Assembly: GCA_014800815.1 (NCBI GenBank)
Contig: JAAVFI010000006.1
Location: 1-42,678, forward strand
Direction of reading: 5' to 3'
DNA length: 42,678 bases
Source of the DNA: Bacteroidales bacterium
GTDB lineage: Bacteria > Bacteroidota > Bacteroidia > Bacteroidales > Muribaculaceae
Shown: piece by piece, positions 1-6,967 of the stretch
How positions within the stretch are numbered: position 1 is the first letter of the stretch
Layout: every line of letters starts with the position of its first letter
Position numbers and translations under genes: made by a program
The notes under the pieces: generated by a model
Seen by the model: the letters and a program-made list of their open reading frames with translations, nothing else
Told to the model about the DNA's origin: nothing
Database searches by the model: none

Positions 1-2
1 AT

Positions 3-329
3 CCTGTCTTTCTCGACCTGCCGTGCTACATCATCATCTACCACAGTTGCGCGGGCACTCGCAATCCCGACTTCCCGCCTTGCGTAGAGCGCGACATCTC
101 TATCAGCGCATACCGCGCATACCGTCGAAAGGCCATGGAAGACCTGCCTGCGAAGGCCGCTCCCATGACCGCGTATTTCCTCATCCCCGTCTCTTCGCCG
201 GAGAAGCCGCCACCCGAGGTCGTAAGTTCGGGTCCCACCATGGAGGGCCTGGACTTCTACACCTTAGCGGCAGCTGCCCCGCACCCGATGAGCCTCACGG
301 CTCACGCCCCGCAGCGAAGAGGAAATTGA
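3..329 (+). CDS. C-terminal part of an unrecognised protein (gene starts before the window)
   Basis: The frame starting at base 3 is open from the window edge to a TGA at 327-329, giving about 108 residues with no start needed inside the window; ATG codons at 135 and later are in frame. Codon choice (GAC, CTC, ATC, CGC) resembles the real genes nearby. Visible text includes PVFLDLPCYIIIYHSCAG near the left edge and a proline/alanine-rich tail ending APQRRGN. I recognise no family. The overlapping frame (23-337) gives an arginine/histidine-rich peptide typical of a shadow frame. The next gene, metK, converges on it. Confidence 0.5.
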   Translation, partial: PVFLDLPCYIIIYHSCAGTRNPDFPPCVERDISISAYRAYRRKAMEDLPAKAAPMTAYFLIPVSSPEKPPPEVVSSGPTMEGLDFYTLAAAAPHPMSLTAHAPQRRGN

Positions 330-357
330 CATTTTGATAAAACGCCCCCCCATATAT

Positions 358-395
358 AAAAAACTCCCCCGGCACAGGCGGCTGTACCGGGGGAG
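358..395 (-). terminator. Rho-independent terminator of metK
   Basis: A 14-bp stem with one mismatch (CTCCCCCGGCACAG at 364-377 against CTGTACCGGGGGAG at 382-395) closes a 4-nt loop. A run of six A on the plus strand (358-363) reads as U6 after the hairpin on the minus strand. It lies 22 bases past the metK stop codon. Confidence 0.85.
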
Positions 396-416
396 CAATG
401 AAAGTCAGGGTTCGGC

Positions 417-1706
417 TCAGAGTCCGAAAGCCTTCTTGATATCTTCTACCGCATCGAGTTTCTCCCATGTGAAGAGCTCGACGGTGCGGGTGATAGGTTC
501 TTCGTAGTGCGAAGTGAAAGTCTTCGTAACAGTGCGGGGGATACGGCCCACATGACCGTACGAAGCGGTTTCGCGGTAGATAGGATTGCGGAGCTTGAGG
601 CGCTGCTCAATGGCGAACGGACGCATGTCGAAGAGCTTTGCCACGCGGTCGGCGATTTCCGCGTCAGAGAGGTCTACCTTGGCAGTGTCGTAGGTATTGA
701 TATTGATGCTTACAGGCTCTGCCACACCGATAGCGTATGCCACCTGCACAAGAGCGCGGTCGGCAACACCGGCTGCCACAAGATTCTTGGCGATATGGCG
801 AGCTGCATAGGCAGCAGAGCGGTCGACCTTGGAGGGGTCCTTACCCGAGAATGCGCCGCCGCCGTGAGCACCGTGGCCACCGTATGTGTCCACAATAATC
901 TTACGGCCCGTAAGACCCGTGTCGCCGTGAGGGCCACCGATCACGAATTTTCCCGTCGGATTTACATAGAGCTTGTAGTCGCTCTTCTTTACCATTTCGG
1001 CAATGTCGGCGGGGAGCTCTTCGAGAGTGCGCGGTATGAGGATGTTTTGTACATCGCGGTGAATAATCTCGAGCATGCGCTTGTCGGCCTCGTCCTGCGA
1101 AATGCCTTCGGCGGCAGCGTCGATAAATTCGTCGTGCTGAGTCGATACCACGATAGTGTCGATAGCCACAGGGCGGTCGTTCTCATCGTATTCCACAGTC
1201 ACCTGGCTCTTGGCGTCGGGGCGGAGATAAGTCATGTCTACGCCTTCGCGACGGATCTTGGCGAGAGTCTGCAGCAGCGCATGGCTCAGAGCAAGAGTCA
1301 GAGGGATGTAGAGGTCGGTTTCGTTTGTAGCGTAGCCGAACATCATACCCTGGTCGCCGGCGCCCTGGTTTTCGAGTGTTTCACGCTCAACGCCGCGGTT
1401 GATGTCGGCGCTCTGCTCGTGAACGGCGAGGAACACGCCGCACGAATTACCGTCGAAGCGGAGTTCCGAGCGGTCGTATCCTATTTCATTGATTACGCGG
1501 CGCGCGGTCTCCTGAACGTCGATGTAAGCCGAACTTTTGATTTCGCCGGCTACAACTACCTGTCCGGTGGTTACGAGGGTCTCGCAAGCAACTTTCGACT
1601 GAGGGTCACGGGCGAGGAATTCATCAAGTACGGCATCTGAAATCTGGTCGGCAACCTTGTCGGGATGACCTTCCGATACCGATTCTGAGGTGAAGAGATA
1701 GTGCAT
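417..1706 (-). CDS. metK: S-adenosylmethionine synthetase
   Basis: This enzyme makes S-adenosylmethionine from methionine and ATP in the cytoplasm. The 429-residue product opens with the family N-terminus [13 protein letters not shown] (residues 5-17, including the conserved His14). It carries the ATP-motif hexapeptide GAGDQG at about 115-120 and the glycine-rich loop [15 protein letters not shown] at about 276-290. It is longer than the roughly 384-residue E. coli enzyme, which fits the long Bacteroidetes form. The start at 1706 is preceded by AAAGGAAAT, a plausible ribosome site. The leader of about 370 nt carries a SAM-II-type aptamer, a terminator and an inserted inverted-repeat element, so expression is probably repressed by its own product SAM. 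Confidence 0.98.
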   Translation of the reverse strand: MHYLFTSESVSEGHPDKVADQISDAVLDEFLARDPQSKVACETLVTTGQVVVAGEIKSSAYIDVQETARRVINEIGYDRSELRFDGNSCGVFLAVHEQSADINRGVERETLENQGAGDQGMMFGYATNETDLYIPLTLALSHALLQTLAKIRREGVDMTYLRPDAKSQVTVEYDENDRPVAIDTIVVSTQHDEFIDAAAEGISQDEADKRMLEIIHRDVQNILIPRTLEELPADIAEMVKKSDYKLYVNPTGKFVIGGPHGDTGLTGRKIIVDTYGGHGAHGGGAFSGKDPSKVDRSAAYAARHIAKNLVAAGVADRALVQVAYAIGVAEPVSININTYDTAKVDLSDAEIADRVAKLFDMRPFAIEQRLKLRNPIYRETASYGHVGRIPRTVTKTFTSHYEEPITRTVELFTWEKLDAVEDIKKAFGL

Positions 1707-1724
1707 TATGATTTCCTTTCTGTT

Positions 1725-1890
1725 TAAGTAAGTCTTGTAAATTAGTTTCTATTACAATTTGAAGTAGGTATGAGCAAGATTCGTCCTTACGAAGAAGGAG
1801 TTATGGGGCTCCATAATGACTGATGAGTAAGCACGAAGATTGCCATAACTACTCAAAGAGTGATAGAAAATAATTTTCATGACTTACTTA
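1725..1890. mobile_element. MITE-like inverted-repeat element, copy 1, in the metK leader
   Basis: This 166-bp segment is bounded by 31-nt terminal inverted repeats differing at four positions; the ends read TAAGTAAGTC...GACTTACTTA. It is flanked by a 4-bp direct repeat TGTT (1721-1724 and 1891-1894), consistent with a target-site duplication. The interior holds the core GTTATGGGGCTCCATAA (1800-1816), itself a TTATGG/CCATAA hairpin, and a 17-codon frame (1770-1823) ending EGVMGLHND-stop on the plus strand. There is no transposase. Copy 3 (37084-37286) has the same plan and core; copy 2 (27063-27112) has the same ends but no interior. It lies between the metK attenuator terminator and the metK start. 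Confidence 0.65.
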
Positions 1891-1908
1891 TGTTCATGTT
1901 ATCGCAAT

Positions 1909-1943
1909 AAAAAAGCGGAAGCATACCTGACCGATGCTGCCGC
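1909..1943 (-). terminator. Attenuator terminator in the metK leader
   Basis: On the minus strand, GCGGCAGCAT and ATGCTTCCGC (plus 1934-1943 and 1915-1924) form a 10-bp stem with one mismatch. Six U follow (plus A-run 1909-1914). It sits about 57 nt downstream of the SAM-II-like aptamer and upstream of metK, so it is the probable expression platform. A competing pairing exists: plus 1932-1944 (terminator arm) against 1972-1984 can form CGATGC/GCATCG plus GCG/CGC, a possible antiterminator. Confidence 0.75.
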
Positions 1944-1998
1944 GCAGAACAAAAACCTAAAACCGACACAACGCAGAGGCATCGAGCCTCGACGATGA

Positions 1999-2055
1999 CG
2001 GGCGATTTTAGCATTTTTTTGGGTGGTTGCAAGCAGCCAAATCTGTCCACCGGGC
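1999..2055 (-). promoter_or_regulatory. SAM-II-type riboswitch aptamer upstream of metK
   Basis: Read on the minus strand, GGTGG and CCACC enclose a loop containing GATTTGGCTGCTTGCAA, followed by an A-rich stretch and ATGCTAAAA. This matches the SAM-II plan as I recall it: helix P1, a first loop with GAUUU...UUGCA, and a 3' AAAnnGCUAAA segment that folds back into that loop as a pseudoknot. The position, between a promoter (2080-2087) and a terminator (1909-1943) ahead of SAM synthetase, supports SAM-dependent repression. Assigned by eye, without a covariance model. Confidence 0.8.
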
Positions 2056-2079
2056 GTTTCCGACCCCTTTATTGCTCTG

Positions 2080-2087
2080 CAAAGTTA
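2080..2087 (-). promoter_or_regulatory. metK promoter, -7 element
   Basis: TAACTTTG on the minus strand matches the Bacteroidetes consensus TAnnTTTG. Transcription would start near 2073, just before the aptamer, giving a leader of about 367 nt. I see no good -33 element. Confidence 0.65.
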
Positions 2088-2132
2088 AGAATTTGCATCC
2101 GTTCCACTGATATTTCAATGTTTAAATAAAGT

Positions 2133-2168
2133 TAAAGGCAGGCTTCCTTTATCGGAAACCTGCCTTTA
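2133..2168 (-). terminator. Terminator of the TonB/DUF5689 operon
   Basis: A 10-bp perfect stem, TAAAGGCAGG (2133-2142) with CCTGCCTTTA (2159-2168), has a second stem TTCC/GGAA inside. It lies 19 bases after the stop codon at 2188. The U-rich tail on minus is short, so termination strength is uncertain; the hairpin is symmetric and could act both ways. Confidence 0.65.
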
Positions 2169-2187
2169 TATCAGATACAAAGGATTA

Positions 2188-5100
2188 TCAGAAGATAGCC
2201 TTCGAAGTGTTGCGGATGCCGGGGCCGCCGCAGTACTTCATCACGTCACCCACGATAGTCACTTTCTCGCCGAGAATATCCGGGGCATACTTAAGAGAAA
2301 GCGTATCGCGGAGTTCCTTGGGAGACGCGGGGAGCTGTACAGCGATGAGTTTGGAAGTGTCAGTGCAGTCGGGAGTAGGACCGAGCACTACGTTGCTCGC
2401 TACTGCACCTTCGGCAGAGAATGTCACGTTTGATATCGACGAAGAAGGCATGTAGCCTACCACGTAGCCCTGAACATATACGCCGCTTTCGGTAGCGTCC
2501 GAAGTGCTCGCGGGGTTGAGAGCCACAATCTGGTCTACATTGTAGGGAGAGCTTTCAGTGCCTGCTCCGGCTTCAACGTCGCCCCACGGTCCGGCGGGTT
2601 CGGTAGGCTCGGTGGGAGTGGTTGTGCCGCCGTTGCCGCCCTTACCGCTGGTATAGAGGTAGGGGAGTACGTAGGTAGATGCAGCCTCGGCAGCGGTGTA
2701 GCAACCGAACGAACCGTACTGCGGATCCTGATATACAATCTTGCCCGTAGCCACGTTGGTGATAGTAGCTGTTCCGTCGGCATTGAATGCTACGGTCCAT
2801 ACTCGGCCGTTGGCACTGTCGTCGGTAGTGTCGAAAGTCTTGTAGCCGTCTTTTGCACCGAGGAATTTACCTGCCGAAGTGGTAATGTTGTAGCCTCCGC
2901 TCACAGCGGTGAAAGTCAGGGCTGCGCTGGCAGGAGCTTCGAATGAATCACCGCCCGTGCAATCGGTAGCGGCCATGTAGCCGTAGTTCTTGTCGAAAAG
3001 TGCACCGTATTTGTTGCTTGCTACAAAGAGGTAAGAGTTACCCGAAGTAACCGAAGTAGCCTTGGTGAAGGTATCTACGGAAGGTGTACTGGGCTGAGCA
3101 CCGTCAAATACACATTCGCTTACATTCTTGAGGCCGGCAGCACCGCAGTACTTCATCACATCGCCCTTGAGAGCTACGAGCTTACCGAGGTTGCCGGGAT
3201 TGTCGGCAAGGTTAAGAGTTGAGCGGACTGTGTTCGAAGGAAGCTGAATAGTGATACACTGGTTGGGGTCGGTGCAGTCGGCTGTGGGGCCGAGAACGAG
3301 GTTGGTATTAGCTGCATCCTGAGTGCTGAAGTTGGTGCTCGAAAGGGAGGTCGAGGTACCGCCTGTGGGCATAGAACCTACGATGTAACCCTTAGCCCAT
3401 ACGCCGCTCTGAACAGCGTCCGTGGTCGATGAAGGATTGAGAGCACGGATCTGAGCAACATTGTAGGGGCTCGCGTCAGTACCGCTGCCTTCGGGTACGT
3501 CGCCGGTCACGGGAGGAGTGACGGGAGTATCGCTGCCGCCCTCGAACTTATTCTCGGTAAGATTCTTCACGCCGGGGCCACCGCAGTACTTCATGATGTC
3601 GCCCTTCACGGCGAGTTCTTTGCCGAGGTTGCCGGGCTGGTTGGCCAGTGCAAGCTGGTCGCGCATGGAAGTCGGAAGCTGAATACCGATACACTTGCTT
3701 GCATCGGTGCAGTCGGGTGTGGGTGCGAGTACGAGGTTGGTGGTAGCTGCGTCTTCGGTGCTGAAGTTGGTTCCTGCAAGTGTGGTCGAGCTGCCGCCGG
3801 TAGGCATTGAGCCTACAATGTAACCCTTAACCCATACACCGCTTGCAACAGCTGCGGTAGTGCTCTGAGGATTCATTGCCACAATCTGAGTAACGTTGTA
3901 GGGAGTTGCCTCCTGACCGTCGCCGGCAGGAATTTCGCCACCGCCGGTCACTACACCTTCGATAGAGAATTCGCTCACGCCGCCGGTGTTGCCGGTGATA
4001 CCGTAAGTGCCGAAGTTTTCTGCAAGATTACCGAGAACCATTATCTCCTTGCCGAGGTTGGCAGGGTTGGTCGAGAGGTTGCCGTACTGCTGGAAGGCTG
4101 TACCTGAGGGCAGAGTCACTACAATACACTTCTGCCAGTCTGTTTCAGTAGCCGAGCCTGCAATTACGAGGGTATTGTCGAGGAGGGTCGGAGCTTCCCA
4201 CTGGATGTCGTCGTTCGAAGATACCACTTCAACTTCGGGAGCTACGGCACCTACTATATAGCCCTTCACCCAGCCGTTGCTTGATATGCCGGCAGCCTGC
4301 TCTTCGATAGCCTGCTCAACGGTGTAAGGTTTCTCCTTGGTACCGGGCTGCTCGCCTACGGGGATTATGCCTTCGCCGTCGATGAGGATAAGCTGCCATG
4401 CACTGTTGTAGTAGCTGAGGATACCCACGATGTCGACAGGCTGAGTCGGAAGCACGATGTTGAAGAATGTGCAGTAGCCCGAAGTACGGACGGTGAGGGT
4501 AGAGCCGTTGCGGTCCTGGATAGTAGTGTTCTGGTCGGCGTTCTCACTTGAGTGATATACCGAGAGGGTGCGCTGTCCGCCTTCGGTGAAGGTAACGTTG
4601 CGGAAGCGTACGAGCTGGCTCTGGAACTTCTGAAGACCTTCGGTTGTCTGGTTGATATCGCCGAAAGTATTCATCACAAGGGTATCGATAGCGGGACGTT
4701 CGGGAAGTCCGTCGAGCTGAGCGTACTGCTGGAAATACTGCAGCGACATGAACGATACCTGATAAGTGTTGCCGTTTTCGTACCACGACTTGCGGCCGAT
4801 CTGCTGGAGGCCGGCGTACTTACCGATTTCCATACCGGTCACGTCGAGCACTATGTCCTGACCTACGCGGTAGTTCTGATACAGGTTGTACTGGTCGATA
4901 GAGAAAGCCAGAGCGGCGGTTTCGTCCTGGATAACGAGGCTCTTGAATACGTTGCCTTCCTCGTCGGAAGATATCACGCGACCGTGGATCACATAGCGGT
5001 GATCGGGGTCTTCGCTGTCCTCGATAGTCTTGGCATAGTTGGTATCGTCGCTCCAGAATGCCTGCTTGAGCTCAAGAATAGTGGTGTTGGGTTCAACATT

Positions 5101-5214
5101 CGCTTTGGGAACGTTGAAGGCCGGTGCATCGACGTCGTCCTGGCAGGACGCGAAGCCGAGTGCCATTGCCGCCACTACGGCCGGCCCTAATATATAATTC
5201 CTGAAAGTTTTCAT
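2188..5214 (-). CDS. DUF5689 surface lipoprotein with four DUF6359-like modules
   Basis: A 1008-residue lipoprotein: hydrophobic signal followed by GFASC, with lipid-carrying Cys24. Residues about 41-285 match DUF5689 (TTILELKQAFW, GRVISSDEEGNVFKSLVIQD, IVGILSYYNSAWQLIL), an OB-fold-like Bacteroidetes domain. Modules of about 130 residues follow at about 290-420, 431-558, 575-704 and 882-1008. Each has a start like SPYNVxQIxALNP, a GVWVKGYIVGSMP-type strand and, except the first, an end near VMKYCGGPG. A different domain (715-857, GNSYLFVASN...DGTATITN) separates modules 3 and 4 and recurs in the 560-residue protein at 11084. It is the third gene of the TonB operon, 15 bases after the second. 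Binding of nucleic acid or nucleotides is inferred from fold and neighbours, not shown. Confidence 0.85.
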   Translation of the reverse strand: MKTFRNYILGPAVVAAMALGFASCQDDVDAPAFNVPKANVEPNTTILELKQAFWSDDTNYAKTIEDSEDPDHRYVIHGRVISSDEEGNVFKSLVIQDETAALAFSIDQYNLYQNYRVGQDIVLDVTGMEIGKYAGLQQIGRKSWYENGNTYQVSFMSLQYFQQYAQLDGLPERPAIDTLVMNTFGDINQTTEGLQKFQSQLVRFRNVTFTEGGQRTLSVYHSSENADQNTTIQDRNGSTLTVRTSGYCTFFNIVLPTQPVDIVGILSYYNSAWQLILIDGEGIIPVGEQPGTKEKPYTVEQAIEEQAAGISSNGWVKGYIVGAVAPEVEVVSSNDDIQWEAPTLLDNTLVIAGSATETDWQKCIVVTLPSGTAFQQYGNLSTNPANLGKEIMVLGNLAENFGTYGITGNTGGVSEFSIEGVVTGGGEIPAGDGQEATPYNVTQIVAMNPQSTTAAVASGVWVKGYIVGSMPTGGSSTTLAGTNFSTEDAATTNLVLAPTPDCTDASKCIGIQLPTSMRDQLALANQPGNLGKELAVKGDIMKYCGGPGVKNLTENKFEGGSDTPVTPPVTGDVPEGSGTDASPYNVAQIRALNPSSTTDAVQSGVWAKGYIVGSMPTGGTSTSLSSTNFSTQDAANTNLVLGPTADCTDPNQCITIQLPSNTVRSTLNLADNPGNLGKLVALKGDVMKYCGAAGLKNVSECVFDGAQPSTPSVDTFTKATSVTSGNSYLFVASNKYGALFDKNYGYMAATDCTGGDSFEAPASAALTFTAVSGGYNITTSAGKFLGAKDGYKTFDTTDDSANGRVWTVAFNADGTATITNVATGKIVYQDPQYGSFGCYTAAEAASTYVLPYLYTSGKGGNGGTTTPTEPTEPAGPWGDVEAGAGTESSPYNVDQIVALNPASTSDATESGVYVQGYVVGYMPSSSISNVTFSAEGAVASNVVLGPTPDCTDTSKLIAVQLPASPKELRDTLSLKYAPDILGEKVTIVGDVMKYCGGPGIRNTSKAIF
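2191..4347 (-). repeat. Tandem DUF6359-type coding repeats
   Basis: Four copies of a module of about 390 bp lie inside the 1008-residue lipoprotein gene: about 3955-4347, 3541-3924, 3103-3492 and 2191-2571. Copies at 3541-3924 and 3103-3492 are closest; both carry ASGVW/QSGVW, KGYIVGSMPTGG and FST.DAA.TNLVL. The string CCGCAGTACTTCAT occurs near the 3' end of three copies (about 2229, 3147 and 3583). The first copy is the most diverged. The arrangement suggests internal duplication and makes copy-number change by recombination plausible. Confidence 0.8.
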
Positions 5215-5229
5215 TTTGCTTTGTATGAA

Positions 5230-6951
5230 TTATTTTGTGCCTGTAATGGCGAGATTTTTGATTTCCCAGGTGTCGGCACCCTCGGCAGACGAGCCGTACT
5301 TGAATGCCACCTGAATCTTTTTGCCGTCGAAGGCCGAGAGGTCAACTGCGCCGGAATTGACAAATGTCCACGCGCCCTCTGCAGGCCATGTGGGAATTGT
5401 AAGCTCTGTCCATTCGCTGGCACCCTCTTCGCGAGCTACCATACCGCAGAGTTCCTTGAGTGTGGTCTGGAATTTAGCTGCATGCTCGAAGTTTGCTGCT
5501 GCGCCGGTCACGCCTGTAAGATCGATTACGGGAGAGATAGCGTAAGCCTCGGCAGGGTTGGCTACATTGTTGAAGAATGCGCTGGCGTTGAGGTAACCGC
5601 TGTTCTGATATACCTTCCACGACCAGATGTATGAGAGACCTTCGGCGAGTGTGCCCTGGTCGAGAGTCCAGTCTGAGGGAAGCTCTGTGAGAGAAGCGGG
5701 GAGGAAAGTGTAGAGGGTTTCGCCCTGTGCGGGAGTGTCGCCGCCTGCAGGTACAATCTGGCTGCCCTGACCAATCTGGGGAGAGCCGTTGTACGACATC
5801 AGATTGCCGTAAACCACTACCTCCATGCCGGGAGTAAGCTGGTCTTCCGATGTGAACTTGTCGCCGTTGAGCCAGTAGCCGCGGAAAACGGTGAGCGATG
5901 TGCCGCCGGCCTTGTCGGCGATAGCATAGGTTGCGTTGCCGAACGATGTGCTGAGTTCGCTTACAGAAGTGATTGTACCCTTCACATATACCTTGTCGGC
6001 AGGTATCGAACCCGACGAAATCACCTCGAGAGCCCTGGTGACATTGTAGGGGTCCGACGCTGTTCCGGCACCTGCGGGCTCTGAGGGAGTAGCAGCTTCG
6101 GAGGGTGTGAAGCCTTCGAGTCCGTCGAGGTCGTTGAGGAGGAGCTGCCAGTCAGAAGCGAAGTAGCTCAGAATACCTGTCACGGAACCTGTGCCTGCGG
6201 GGATAAGGTCGTTGTGGAACGACGCATAGTTGCTGCAGCGCACCACAAGGCGGTTGCCGTTTTCGTCTACGATGTAGCGGTTGACGGTGGCTGTGGGAGC
6301 GTAGGGCTGACCCTGCTCTTCCCAGCTTACATTGTCGATGCGGATGATACGGCTCTGCCAGCGGAGGAGTTGTGCATTGTCCGACTTCGCAGCTACAACT
6401 TCGGGGATCGTGGTGACGGTGGTGTCGATGAGCTGAGGCTGGGGCAGAGGGAAGTGGTTGCGGACAACGTGCTTCTGGAATTCCTCAAGGCTCATACGCG
6501 CTACCTCGGTCGAACCGTTGGCGCCCATAGAGAAGAGGTTGCGGTAGCCGCCGGCTGCCATGCCGCTTGCATACACTGCCACCTCCTGGCCGATAGGATA
6601 GATTTTGTAGAGGTCGTATTCGTCTACGGAGAAGGTGATTGCCACCTGTTCGCCGTCGGGGTCTACAGTCTGTATGATGATATTCTTGAAGATGTTGCCG
6701 GTTTCGTCCGACGAGCATACACGGCCTGTGAAGACTATAGTGTCGCCGTTTTCGAGGTAGGGCACATCGGTGCAGCTGCTGAGATAGCTCCAGTAGTCAG
6801 CCTTGAAATCTTCCAGAGTGGTGGTAGGCACTACATCCACGCAGGGAGGCATTATTACCGGCGGATAGGTGAAGTTGTCGTCGCAACTCGTAAGGGCCGC
6901 GCTTGCAGCAAGCGCCATAGCCGATATATATAATAATGTGTGTTTCATCAT
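5230..6951 (-). CDS. DUF5689 surface lipoprotein with OB-type and anchor-J-type domains
   Basis: A 573-residue lipoprotein with lipobox LTSC (Cys23). DUF5689 spans about 42-280 (TTTLEDFKADYW, GRVCSSDETGNIFKNIIIQ, VTGILSYFASDWQLLL). A DUF6359/YhcR-like OB segment follows at about 294-400 (DPYNVTRALEV, VYVKGTITSV, GMEVVVYGNLMSYNG). Residues about 412-571 resemble the choice-of-anchor J type (LPSDWTLDQG, YIWSWKVY, YAISPVIDL, GADTWEIKNLAITG). That last domain is clearly similar to residues 185-343 of the divergent 560-residue protein, tying the two operons together. It is the second gene of the operon, 16 bases after the TonB receptor. The likely role is a surface ligand-binding partner replacing a SusD; the ligand is inferred. 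Confidence 0.85.
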   Translation of the reverse strand: MMKHTLLYISAMALAASAALTSCDDNFTYPPVIMPPCVDVVPTTTLEDFKADYWSYLSSCTDVPYLENGDTIVFTGRVCSSDETGNIFKNIIIQTVDPDGEQVAITFSVDEYDLYKIYPIGQEVAVYASGMAAGGYRNLFSMGANGSTEVARMSLEEFQKHVVRNHFPLPQPQLIDTTVTTIPEVVAAKSDNAQLLRWQSRIIRIDNVSWEEQGQPYAPTATVNRYIVDENGNRLVVRCSNYASFHNDLIPAGTGSVTGILSYFASDWQLLLNDLDGLEGFTPSEAATPSEPAGAGTASDPYNVTRALEVISSGSIPADKVYVKGTITSVSELSTSFGNATYAIADKAGGTSLTVFRGYWLNGDKFTSEDQLTPGMEVVVYGNLMSYNGSPQIGQGSQIVPAGGDTPAQGETLYTFLPASLTELPSDWTLDQGTLAEGLSYIWSWKVYQNSGYLNASAFFNNVANPAEAYAISPVIDLTGVTGAAANFEHAAKFQTTLKELCGMVAREEGASEWTELTIPTWPAEGAWTFVNSGAVDLSAFDGKKIQVAFKYGSSAEGADTWEIKNLAITGTK

Positions 6952-6967
6952 TCTTTATATTGGTTGG

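Noticed and set aside
507-1640. 377-codon frame antisense to metK
   Set aside because: metK is certain on the other strand; long antisense frames are expected from its GC-rich third positions.
2191-4347. CRISPR-like or non-coding tandem repeat
   Set aside because: The repeats are about 390 bp, in frame, and encode similar protein modules; no short repeat-spacer pattern exists anywhere in the window.
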